NCBI GenBank assembly: GCA_028692655.1
Contig: JAQUWY010000010.1
Location: 15,036-53,287, forward strand
DNA length: 38,252 nt
Reading direction: 5' to 3'
DNA from: Candidatus Omnitrophota bacterium
GTDB lineage: Bacteria > Omnitrophota > Gorgyraeia > Duberdicusellales > 4484-171
Below are positions 14,741 to 22,508 of the stretch, one piece after another. The notes under the pieces are model-generated. The model saw only the letters and a program-made list of their open reading frames with translations, had not been told where the DNA came from and did not search any database. The translations under genes were made by a program, and so were the position numbers. The number at the start of each line of letters is the position of its first letter. The stretch's first letter is position 1.

Positions 14741-14781
14741 AAAAAAAACGGTTCTTTCCTATACAACATAGGCTAAAACCG
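14741..14781 (-). terminator. Rho-independent terminator after cimA
   Basis: Read on the minus strand, CGGTT pairs with AACCG and an inner CCTAT pairs with ATAGG around a GTTGT loop, followed directly by eight Ts (14741-14748). It lies about 90 bp after the cimA stop and before the ilvB promoter. The stem has an internal bulge region, so strength is moderate. The rest of the 264-bp cimA-ilvB gap shows nothing else. Confidence 0.65.
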
Positions 14782-14870
14782 GACATAAAATGAGGTTAGC
14801 TTTATCCTGGCAATCTGGAGTTCTGATGTGCTATTTTCCGTTTTTTCTTATTCTTAGAGGCAGTAAAACT

Positions 14871-16451
14871 TTACTTTTTATTATCCTTAAGAAGCTTATA
14901 TTCAACGCTGTCAACCAGAGCCTGCCAAGAAGCTTCTATAACATTCTCTGAAAGCCCGACAGTTGACCAGGTATCATTTTCATCTTGAGACTCGATAAGA
15001 ACCCGTACCTTAGCAGCTGTGCCTCCCTTCTCATCAAGCACCCTGACTTTAAAATCGGTGAGGTGCATAGACGTAAGGCTGGGATAAAACTTAACCAGTG
15101 CTTTTCTAAGAGCGTTATCCAGAGCATTAACCGGGCCGTCACCTTCAGATGCAGTATGTTCAAGCTTATCACCTATTTTAAGTTTTATGGTGGCTTCGGA
15201 AATCAACCTGCCGTCTTCCCTTTTTTCTACAACGACTTTAAATCCCATGAGATCAAAAAACTTCTTGTGCTGTTTGAATTCTTTATGCAGCAAAAGTTTA
15301 AACGAAGCCTCAGCAGCCTCAAACTGATAGCCTTGGCTCTCCATTTTCTGGATTAAAGAGTGTATTTTTTTTGCCTGAGGAGATTTCTTATCCAATTCAT
15401 AGGCTAATTCTTTAGCCTTGGCTACCAGCGTAGATTTTCCGGCCAGCTCCGATATGATAAAACGGCTGGCGGCACCGACTTTTTCAGGATTAATATGTTC
15501 GTAAGCTAAAGGGTTTTTCCTCACCGCATCCACATGAACCCCGGCTTTATGCGCAAAAGCACTCCTGCCCACAAAAGGATAGTTGTCTCTGTGAACCATA
15601 TTACTTACTTCACTCACAAAATGTGAAAGATGTGATAATTGGCTCAAGTTAGGCTCAGACACAACGCAGAAATTCATTTTAAGTTGTAATACTCCTATGA
15701 CAGTTATCAGATCCGTATTGCCGCAGCGCTCTCCGTAACCGTTGACAGTTCCCTGTATGTGAGTACAACCATCATCCACGCAAACCAGGGAATTAGCTAC
15801 AGCCAGCCCTAAATCGTTATGGCAATGCATGCCAAAAGCAGTAAAAAGTTTCTTTTTCTTTATCTCTTTAACAATATTTTTTATTTCCCAGGGCAAGGCT
15901 CCTCCATTAGTATCACAAAGCACGATAAGCTGGGCCCCGGCTTGGCTTGCAGCCTTTAACGTATCCAAAGCATAGGAAGGATTATTTTTATACCCGTCAA
16001 AAAAGTGCTCGGCATCATAAAAGATTTTTTTTCCGTTTTTACGCAAGAATTTTATGCTTTGCGAAATTATCCTTAGATTGTCCTTAAGCCCCACCCTCAA
16101 AACTTCTTTGACATGCAAATCCCAGGACTTTCCGAAAATAGTAACATATTCTGTCCCGGATTCAACTAAGGCGATCAAATTTTTATCCTTCTGAACAGAA
16201 GACGAAGGATGGGCGGTTGAACCAAAAGGAACCAGTTTGCCTGCTTTTAGAGGATGCTTTTTGAAATAATCAAAGAAATCCTTATCTTTCGGGTTAGAGT
16301 ATGGCCAGCCTCCTTCAATAAAATCAAAACCGAAGTCATCCAGCCTTTTGGCAATATTGATCTTATCCTGCAGAGAATAAGATATACCTTCTGTTTGGGA
16401 ACCATCCCTTAAGGTGGTATCATAAATAAAAACTTTTTTGCTTTTGTTCAT
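14871..16451 (-). CDS. cimA: (R)-citramalate synthase
   Basis: This 526-residue protein condenses pyruvate and acetyl-CoA to citramalate, giving 2-oxobutyrate for isoleucine without threonine. It is placed in the CimA/TIGR00977-type branch and not LeuA because of D-T-T-L-R-D-G-S-Q-T-E-G-I, G-G-W-P-Y-S-N-P-K-D near residue 48, C-D-T-N-G-G, H-C-H-N-D-L-G-L-A-V-A-N-S and T-V-N-G-Y-G-E-R-C-G-N-T-D. A LeuA-type dimer domain (E-G-D-G-P-V-N-A) is at the C-terminus. The ATG has AGAGGA upstream. It is the last gene of the operon that begins at 20468. Confidence 0.93.
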   Translation of the reverse strand: MNKSKKVFIYDTTLRDGSQTEGISYSLQDKINIAKRLDDFGFDFIEGGWPYSNPKDKDFFDYFKKHPLKAGKLVPFGSTAHPSSSVQKDKNLIALVESGTEYVTIFGKSWDLHVKEVLRVGLKDNLRIISQSIKFLRKNGKKIFYDAEHFFDGYKNNPSYALDTLKAASQAGAQLIVLCDTNGGALPWEIKNIVKEIKKKKLFTAFGMHCHNDLGLAVANSLVCVDDGCTHIQGTVNGYGERCGNTDLITVIGVLQLKMNFCVVSEPNLSQLSHLSHFVSEVSNMVHRDNYPFVGRSAFAHKAGVHVDAVRKNPLAYEHINPEKVGAASRFIISELAGKSTLVAKAKELAYELDKKSPQAKKIHSLIQKMESQGYQFEAAEASFKLLLHKEFKQHKKFFDLMGFKVVVEKREDGRLISEATIKLKIGDKLEHTASEGDGPVNALDNALRKALVKFYPSLTSMHLTDFKVRVLDEKGGTAAKVRVLIESQDENDTWSTVGLSENVIEASWQALVDSVEYKLLKDNKK

Positions 16452-16480
16452 ATTATTCCTCTTTATTCGTCCGGAACAAT

Positions 16481-17719
16481 TTACTTCTTTTTTCCTAAGT
16501 TAAACCCTTTGTGTAAAACCTGCAAGGCCTTTTTCCCGGAACTTTTTTTAACTATGCAGGAAATGCTTATCTCGGAAGTAGAAATCATATCAATGTTTAT
16601 TTTATTTTTGGCTAAAATCGAAAAACATTTTGCCGCTACTCCCGAATGAGACCTCATTCCTACACCGACCACCGAAACCTTGGCTATATTCTGTTCTGAA
16701 GTTATATTGCCGGCTTTAATTTTAGAAGATATACCCTTTGACAGCTTAAGAGTCTTGCTTAAATCTTTCTTGGCAACGGTAAAAGATACATCAGTCATCT
16801 TCTTATGGCTAACATTCTGCACAATCATATCCACATTCACATTGCGCCGGCCCAATTCGTTAAATATATAAGCGGCTACCCCGGGCTTGTCAGGAACATC
16901 GCACAGGGTGACCTTAGCTTCGTTATCAGTAAGAGCCACACCCCTTACTACAGGTTTTTCGATAGAAGATGTATTTTGCATAATAAGCGTACCCTCCTTT
17001 TTTAAGAAGCTGCTGCGCACATGAAGCGGTATATTAAACTTTTTTGCCACCTCGACTGCCCGGGTATGCATCACCTGGGCACCTCTGGAAGCAAGCTCAA
17101 GCATCTCATCAAAAGTTATGTGAGATATCTTTTCAGCATCCCGAACAATCCTGGGATCGGCAGTATAGATACCATCCACATCAGTATATATCTCACAAAC
17201 ATCCGCACCCAAGGCCACCGCCATTGCTACCGCGCTTAAATCCGAACCTCCCCGGCCAAGAGTTGTAATCTCCAAAGCCGTACTCAATCCCTGGAACCCG
17301 GCAATAATTACTATTTTCCCGTTATCTAATTCTTTTTTTATCCTGTTAGTTTCTATTTTTAGAATTTTAGCCTGTGTATGATAAGTATCGGTAATTATTC
17401 CTACTTGGGGCCCGGTGAACGATATAGCATCTATACCTAAATCGTGAATGGCCATAGCCAAAAGAGCGCAGGAAATTTGTTCACCCGTTGACATTAACAT
17501 ATCCATTTCCCGTTCACGAGGCTGACTGCTAATTTTTCTGGCCAAGCTCACTAATTCATCGGTAGTATCTCCCATGGCCGAAACCACCACTACAACCTGA
17601 CTTCCCTTCTTTGCATAGGAGATTATTTTATGAGCCGCATTCTTTATTTTTTCCACGTTACTAACTGATGAGCCGCCGTATTTTTGAACAACAAGTTTGT
17701 TTTTTAATTTATCCTGCAT
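16481..17719 (-). CDS. lysC: Aspartokinase
   Basis: This 412-residue enzyme phosphorylates aspartate, the entry to lysine, methionine and threonine synthesis. The kinase domain has V-Q-K-Y-G-G-S-S-V near residue 12, G-F-Q-G and T-L-G-R-G-G-S-D-L-S-A; the C-terminal third is a pair of ACT domains (T-L-x-D-V-P-D-K-P-G-V-A and V-G-V-G-M-R-S-H-S-G-V-A), which bind lysine or threonine for feedback control. Its ATG follows GAGGT and overlaps the cstA stop by 16 bp, so translation is coupled. It is 29 bp before cimA. Confidence 0.96.
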   Translation of the reverse strand: MQDKLKNKLVVQKYGGSSVSNVEKIKNAAHKIISYAKKGSQVVVVVSAMGDTTDELVSLARKISSQPREREMDMLMSTGEQISCALLAMAIHDLGIDAISFTGPQVGIITDTYHTQAKILKIETNRIKKELDNGKIVIIAGFQGLSTALEITTLGRGGSDLSAVAMAVALGADVCEIYTDVDGIYTADPRIVRDAEKISHITFDEMLELASRGAQVMHTRAVEVAKKFNIPLHVRSSFLKKEGTLIMQNTSSIEKPVVRGVALTDNEAKVTLCDVPDKPGVAAYIFNELGRRNVNVDMIVQNVSHKKMTDVSFTVAKKDLSKTLKLSKGISSKIKAGNITSEQNIAKVSVVGVGMRSHSGVAAKCFSILAKNKINIDMISTSEISISCIVKKSSGKKALQVLHKGFNLGKKK

Positions 17720-19275
17720 TTTATCAACCTCTTGAATTCATAAACTCCCAAGACACCAAGGATAATCAGCAAAGCTGAAATACCCGTAAGAATATAATTC
17801 CCCTTGGAGAAAAACTCCCACATTTTAAACCCCAGGGCAAAAATGCTGAGAAAAATCATTATAACCGCCGGGATAAAAGTAATCTTGTAATTTTTGCCTT
17901 TAGCCAGCAGCCAACTACTTGCAACAACCAAGGCACCGCCAGCCACCAGTTGATTCGAAGCTCCAAAAATCGGCCAGAGAAGCTGCCATTTGTCCAGCAA
18001 CGCCAGATATCCGGCGAAAAGAATCACTACCCCCGTCGCTAACCACTTATTATTCAATCCAAACATCTCATGAGTTAAAAACCGGGTTATCCGAGTGGCC
18101 GTGTCAAGCGTTGTTAAAATGAAAGCATTCAGAATAACCAGGGCTATAAAAGACCCCTGGTCTCCGAGAAAATAACTTACCGAAGAAAACCCTAAGGAAA
18201 ATATTTCCGCCGGCTCACTCACTCCCTGCGGAATATTTTTTAAACCAAAGGCAACCGAAAACAAAACAATTACCGCTAAAACCGCCTCCAGCACCATACT
18301 GCCGTAGCCAATGCGTTTTATATCCCTTTCGCTGGATATCTGTTTAGAAGTAGTCCCGCTGGCAACTAAAGAATGAAAACCTGATATTGCTCCGCAGGCT
18401 ATCGTTATGAACATAACCGGAAACATCAATCCCCCGGGAGAATTAAAGCTAAAAAGCTTAGCCCCTCCTATCGGCAAAGGGCGGGAAAGAATTCCGAAAG
18501 CAGCCGCCCCAATACCAAAAAAAAGTAAGAAGCTGGAAAGATAATCCCTGGGCTGAAGAAGCATATTTACCGGAATTACCGAAGCAAAAAAAGCATATAT
18601 CAAAAGAACAACAATCCATGTTGTATAAGCATTGGCCCCCGGAAGAGTCAGGGGAAAACGTTCTCCCAGCATAATAAGAAAAACAAGAAATAAAATTCCT
18701 ATAGCTGTGGATAAAAAAATGTTGAGCTTTATCCTATAAATCAGTATCCCCAAAAATACCGCTACCGGTATAAGGCCTAAAGACGAAACTACCACTTTAG
18801 GCTGGGAAATAAAACTTTTAGCACAAATAGCGGCAAAAACCGCGATAACAATGATAAGGGAAAACCATAAGAATGCCAGAAAAAAAATACTGGCCCGCTT
18901 AGAAACGTATTTTTGGGCTATCTGGCCAATGCTTGCGCCGTTTTCTCTGACAGAAATAAAAACAGAAGCAAAGTCATGAACCGCACCCATAAAGATAGTC
19001 CCCAGGACTATCCAAATCAATGCCCCCAGCCAACCCCACCATAGATAAGCCAAAACAGTTCCTATAATAGGGCCTGCTCCGGCTATAGAAGCAAAATGAT
19101 GTCCGAAGATTACAAGCCAATTCTTGGCAGGAACATAATCAACCCCGTCATGCTTGGAATGAGCCGGGGTTTTTCTATCCTTATTTATTCCGAATACTTT
19201 TGTTATATAGCCGCCATAAAAAATATAACCGGCTCCAAGACATAACAAAACTAAAATAAAGAGTATTGCGCTCAT
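17704..19275 (-). CDS. cstA: CstA-family carbon-starvation transporter (pyruvate/peptide uptake)
   Basis: This 523-residue membrane protein has about 14 hydrophobic segments. The family core is clear: the N-terminal D-G-x-D-Y-V-P and N-W-x-V-x-F-G-H-H-F-A-S-I-A-G-A-G-P-I-I-G stretch, then M-G-A-V-H-D-F-A and F-H-S-L-V-A-S-G-T-T-S-K-Q. It is shorter than the E. coli CstA (about 700 residues) and resembles the compact form. Characterised CstA and BtsT proteins import pyruvate, and CstA has also been linked to peptides. Its location between an aspartate-family enzyme and aspartokinase, upstream of pyruvate-using citramalate synthase, fits a pyruvate role. The ATG overlaps the preceding gene's stop by one base (TAATG). 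Confidence 0.9.
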   Translation of the reverse strand: MSAILFILVLLCLGAGYIFYGGYITKVFGINKDRKTPAHSKHDGVDYVPAKNWLVIFGHHFASIAGAGPIIGTVLAYLWWGWLGALIWIVLGTIFMGAVHDFASVFISVRENGASIGQIAQKYVSKRASIFFLAFLWFSLIIVIAVFAAICAKSFISQPKVVVSSLGLIPVAVFLGILIYRIKLNIFLSTAIGILFLVFLIMLGERFPLTLPGANAYTTWIVVLLIYAFFASVIPVNMLLQPRDYLSSFLLFFGIGAAAFGILSRPLPIGGAKLFSFNSPGGLMFPVMFITIACGAISGFHSLVASGTTSKQISSERDIKRIGYGSMVLEAVLAVIVLFSVAFGLKNIPQGVSEPAEIFSLGFSSVSYFLGDQGSFIALVILNAFILTTLDTATRITRFLTHEMFGLNNKWLATGVVILFAGYLALLDKWQLLWPIFGASNQLVAGGALVVASSWLLAKGKNYKITFIPAVIMIFLSIFALGFKMWEFFSKGNYILTGISALLIILGVLGVYEFKRLIKCRIN

Positions 19276-20468
19276 TATTCAGCAAAAAAATATCGCAACA
19301 AATCAACGCCTTTATTAAAATAAAGCGAGCTGCCTTGAGCATCCATCTCCGAGTAAAAAGAAAATCCACCGCTGGCTATGCCTTTTCCGGAAATAAGAAA
19401 CGGCACAGGTTCATCCGTATGAGTTCTTTTTTCAATCGGAGTGGGATGGTCAGGAACAATTAAAATACGGTAATCCTGTTCCTTTAGGGCTTCAACTATC
19501 GTAGCCACAACAAACTTGTCTATCCTCTCAAGGCAGGTTATTTTCATACGCAGGTCCTGGTTATGGCCGGCTTCGTCTGTAGCTTCAATATGCACAAAAA
19601 CAAAATCATTAGCCTCTAAGGCTTTTAATGCCCCTTTAGCCTTACCCAAATAATTAGTATCATAATAACCGTTAGCGCCTTCGATTTTAAGAACTTCCAG
19701 GCCTGTGATCTTTCCTATGCCCTTTATAAGGTCAACTGCCGAGATAACCGCTCCTTTAACTCCGAATTGGCTTTGGAAAGAAGGCAGTGCCGGTTTCGGG
19801 CCACACCCCCATAGCCAAATCATATTAGCCGGCCCCTCGCCTAAATCTATTCTGACTTTGTTGATTTCATGCCCGCGCAAAATTTCGCGTGACTTATTCA
19901 TTAAATCAATAATAACTTCACTATTTTTACCGCGCGGTAAATACCTTGATACATCCTGATTCATTATGTCATGAGGAGCATAAAATTTCATTTTTTCGAA
20001 ATTTAGTCTCCTGGAATTCTTAAAAACCATCAGGTTGCGATAGCTCGTTCCAAAATGAAATTCAATATTGTCTCTGGCAAGCTTCTTATTTAAAAACTCT
20101 ATAAGAATTTTTGCTTCCTTATCCGTTATGTGGCCGGCACTATAATCAAGGAGTTTGCCTTCAGATTCTGTAATGAGATTACACCTGAAAGCCAAATCAT
20201 CCTCTCCTAATTCAATGCCCAGATTGGCGGCTTCCAGAGGCCCGCGGCCGGTATAATACTTTTCGGGATCATATCCAAGTAAAGCAAGATTAGCCACATC
20301 ACTGGAAGGGGTAAACCCCCGGGGAACAGTTTTTACTCTTCCCAGAATCCCCTTTTTGGCTAATGAATCGATACACGGAGTATCTGCCGCCTGTAAAGGA
20401 GTCTTGCCCCCCAGAATATCAATAGGGTAATCAGCAGCTCCATCAGGCACGATCACTACATATTTCAT
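19275..20468 (-). CDS. aPGAM-superfamily enzyme: probable homoserine kinase (TIGR02535-like) or phosphoglycerate mutase
   Basis: This 397-residue alkaline-phosphatase-superfamily protein has V-P-D-G-A-A-D (metal Asp9), the catalytic Ser region T-P-S-S-D-V-A-N-L-A-L-L-G-Y-D-P (Ser55/Ser56), Y-Y-T-G-R-G-P-L-E-A, and later H-N-Q-D and the metal pair V-P-D-H-P-T-P near residue 336. By sequence alone it could be a cofactor-independent phosphoglycerate mutase. The closely related bacterial family TIGR02535 has been proposed as an alternative homoserine kinase in genomes lacking thrB, typically near aspartate-family genes. Here it shares an operon with lysC, which favours homoserine kinase. Start has GGAG seven bases upstream. 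Confidence 0.8.
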   Translation of the reverse strand: MKYVVIVPDGAADYPIDILGGKTPLQAADTPCIDSLAKKGILGRVKTVPRGFTPSSDVANLALLGYDPEKYYTGRGPLEAANLGIELGEDDLAFRCNLITESEGKLLDYSAGHITDKEAKILIEFLNKKLARDNIEFHFGTSYRNLMVFKNSRRLNFEKMKFYAPHDIMNQDVSRYLPRGKNSEVIIDLMNKSREILRGHEINKVRIDLGEGPANMIWLWGCGPKPALPSFQSQFGVKGAVISAVDLIKGIGKITGLEVLKIEGANGYYDTNYLGKAKGALKALEANDFVFVHIEATDEAGHNQDLRMKITCLERIDKFVVATIVEALKEQDYRILIVPDHPTPIEKRTHTDEPVPFLISGKGIASGGFSFYSEMDAQGSSLYFNKGVDLLRYFFAE

Positions 20469-20536
20469 ATATTTTCTCCATTAAACAGCCATGGTTCTGC
20501 CAGGAATTTTGCCCGGGTAAATCCATGTTATAAGAA

Positions 20537-20565
20537 AGTTTAATACAAATACCCTTTATTTGCAA
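20537..20565 (-). promoter_or_regulatory. Probable promoter of the aPGAM-cstA-lysC-cimA operon
   Basis: On the minus strand TTGCAA (20560-20565) and TAAACT (20537-20542) are separated by 17 bp. The -10 match is partial. The leader would be about 60 nt. Confidence 0.45.
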
Positions 20566-20630
20566 GCTATTTATAAATTCGTGATCCCTAATAAGAGCCC
20601 CCAATAAGCTAAGGTATGAAATATTTTTTA

Positions 20631-20661
20631 TTGTAAAAATCTCCTAAACCTGTATCATAAT
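20631..20661 (+). promoter_or_regulatory. Promoter of trmI (leaderless type)
   Basis: TTGTAA (20631-20636) is followed by TATCAT (20653-20658, spacer 16) or CATAAT (20656-20661). The ATG at 20667 is only 5-8 bases downstream and no Shine-Dalgarno is visible, so the transcript would begin at or near the start codon. Confidence 0.5.
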
Positions 20662-20666
20662 AGCCT

Positions 20667-21428
20667 ATGGTAAAAGAAAATGACTTAGTATTTCTTTATG
20701 GCGATGAACGAAGGAACTTTCTCCTTAAACCTGAGAAAAAAAGGCTGCATACCGACAAAGGATACCTGGACCTTGAAAATCTTATCGGAAAGCGGTTTGG
20801 CGAGAAAATAGAAACAAACCTTGGCGCGGTTTTTTATATCCTGCGGCCATATCTTTATGAAATGATAATGAAAGTAAGAAGGAAAACTCAGATACTCTAC
20901 CCCAAAGACATAGGCATGATACTCACCAGAGCCTGCATTTTCCCCGGAGCAAAAGTGATTGAGTGCGGCATAGGCAGCGGTGCCCTCACTACGGCTCTGG
21001 CTAATTTCGTAAGGCCTAGCGGAAAAGTTTACAGTTATGAGCGTAATGAAGATTTTTTAAAAAACGCCGAAAAAAACCTTAAGAAGAACGGCCTTGCCGA
21101 ATGGGTTGAATTTAACCACTGTGAAATCTTTAACGAGTTTCCCCAAAAATGTGTTGATTTTGTAATGATCGATATAGGAAGCCAGTGGGAATTAGTTGAA
21201 GCTGCTTACAAATCTTTAAAAGGCGGCTGCCGCTTAGCGGCTATATGCCCAAATTTTGAGCAGCTTACCCGAACAGTATTCACGCTTGAAGAGAAAAACT
21301 TCATAAATATCGAAACAATGGAAATTTTTGTCAGAAAAATTTTAGTTAGGCCAGGAAAAACCCGCCCCGAGCAACGCATGCCCTCACACACCGGCTGGAT
21401 TGTGTTTGCCACAAAGATAATCCCTTAG
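20667..21428 (+). CDS. trmI: tRNA (adenine-58-N1)-methyltransferase, TrmI/Gcd14 family
   Basis: This 253-residue class-I SAM methyltransferase modifies A58 in the tRNA T-loop. It has the beta-rich N-terminal domain typical of TrmI (about residues 1-75), then Y-P-K-D-I-G-M-I-L, the SAM-binding motif E-C-G-I-G-S-G-A-L-T-T-A-L, an acidic strand end Y-E-R-N, M-I-D-I-G-S-Q-W at the catalytic Asp position, and a C-terminal R-P-x-x-R-M-P-S-H-T-G-W-I-V-F-A-T-K. It stands alone on the plus strand between two minus-strand operons. Confidence 0.93.
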   Translation: MVKENDLVFLYGDERRNFLLKPEKKRLHTDKGYLDLENLIGKRFGEKIETNLGAVFYILRPYLYEMIMKVRRKTQILYPKDIGMILTRACIFPGAKVIECGIGSGALTTALANFVRPSGKVYSYERNEDFLKNAEKNLKKNGLAEWVEFNHCEIFNEFPQKCVDFVMIDIGSQWELVEAAYKSLKGGCRLAAICPNFEQLTRTVFTLEEKNFINIETMEIFVRKILVRPGKTRPEQRMPSHTGWIVFATKIIP

Positions 21429-21535
21429 GAAAGATATTAAAGTTACTGTTTCCCATTCTTTGAGTTTTTATACCTGTAACGGCGCACAAACCGTATAATT
21501 CTGGAGATGTATTTACATATTTTGTGTAAAGGCGA

Positions 21536-21641
21536 ACGGTATACGGTTGCGTAACTCGTAAAGTTATTTGTTTGCCGGCTGCGTTAATAAAATCTTATGA
21601 ATAGAGGCGATTGACGTTCAACGACAGCTGTTTCAAGCTGC
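21536..21641. repeat. 106-bp dispersed element, copy A
   Basis: This segment aligns without gaps to 31892-31997, with about 72 of 106 identical positions by hand count. The strongest shared blocks are acggttgcg-aactcg, gtttg-gg-tgcgt, aaaat and tgacgttcaacg. Neither copy has an ORF. It is of unknown type; the even spacing suggests a structured RNA, a protein-binding array or a decayed mobile element. Confidence 0.75.
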
Positions 21642-21662
21642 CTGCCTACCGGTAGGCAGGCA
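21639..21662. repeat. 24-bp perfect palindrome
   Basis: The sequence tgcctgcctacc-ggtaggcaggca is a perfect 12+12 inverted repeat with no loop. It abuts the end of the 106-bp element. The function is unknown. Confidence 0.85.
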
Positions 21663-21772
21663 CAACCCTCTAACGATGAATGATACGGCTATAGAGCAGG
21701 CTGTAAACATAACTTTCGGATAATACATACAAACCGTTCCTTTTAACATACATTAGTGAAATGAGTTGGCTT

Positions 21773-22489
21773 TTAATTGATTCTCTTGATAATTATTTTG
21801 CCCACCGGTAAAATAAATTCAAGACGCACTGGCAAGCGAGTTTTCTTATCCAGCCAGAGATTAAACCATTTAGCACCACGGCCTATAAGAAAATAAGTTT
21901 CTTCTTTCTTTGATCCGGTGTCCAGCAGTCTTTCTTTAACAAATTTTATTTTTATTACCTGAGTAGGCAAATTGAATACCATCCATTTCCCTTTCTTTAA
22001 TGGCTGATTTTGAGGGAAAAAATAAAGTAAAGATAAAATATTTTGTATTGGCTTGTCCTGTTGTAAAATATCCTCTTTGACTTCTGAGTTTCTTCTCGTT
22101 ATCCTGACGGTACCTTTATCCTGATCGTAAATTTCACTGATACTTTCTTTTTTCCCAAAAAGAACAACGTTCCTTTCTACCTTCAAAGGCAAATGGGTTT
22201 GGCTGTCAATGAAAACTGTTTCTTTGCTTGTTAAATTAAGCAGTTCCAGTATTTTCGTATCTGAGCTGACCGTCAGGACATCTGCCTGATGCCCGAATAA
22301 AGTTTCTTTTCCTAAATACCCCCAGTTGATATTACCTGAAGGTATCCCATTAAAAGAAATACTGTAAGATAGGTGCTCTTTGCCTTTAAACCTTGCTTCT
22401 ATATCTGAAGCAAAAACGCCTGCCGCAAAAACCGTAACTGCAAAAAATATACCTGTAGTTAAAATATGTTTAGAAAAATAAATTTTCAA
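21773..22489 (-). CDS. DUF3108-domain exported protein
   Basis: I prefer the TTG at 22489, seven bases after GGAAGGAG, giving 238 residues that begin with a normal signal peptide (M-K-I-Y-F, hydrophobic core, cleavage near V-F-A-S). An ATG at 22540 would add 17 residues that lie inside the upstream gene. The mature protein is a beta-rich DUF3108 domain: Y-S-I-S-F-N-G-I-P-S-G near the start, then S-S-D-T-K, a lipocalin-like run of strands, and L-W-L-D-K-K-T-R-L-P-V-R-L-E. The family is periplasmic and uncharacterised. It is 19 bp after the patatin gene and probably co-transcribed. Confidence 0.78.
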   Translation of the reverse strand: MKIYFSKHILTTGIFFAVTVFAAGVFASDIEARFKGKEHLSYSISFNGIPSGNINWGYLGKETLFGHQADVLTVSSDTKILELLNLTSKETVFIDSQTHLPLKVERNVVLFGKKESISEIYDQDKGTVRITRRNSEVKEDILQQDKPIQNILSLLYFFPQNQPLKKGKWMVFNLPTQVIKIKFVKERLLDTGSKKEETYFLIGRGAKWFNLWLDKKTRLPVRLEFILPVGKIIIKRIN

Positions 22490-22508
22490 GATTACACTCC
22501 TTCCTAAA

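Larger units (their letters stand above)
21429..21772. other. Gene-free 344-bp gap with repeat elements
   Basis: No ORF with coding character is visible. The gap contains one copy of a 106-bp element that also occurs at 31892-31997, and a 24-bp perfect palindrome. There is no T-tract after the palindrome, so it is not a standard terminator. Confidence 0.7.

Noticed and set aside
14985-15356. 123-codon open frame on the plus strand inside cimA
   Set aside because: It is antisense to a well-supported conserved gene with no ribosome site or family resemblance; the same applies to the other long antisense frames within leuA, lysC, ftsK and pnp.
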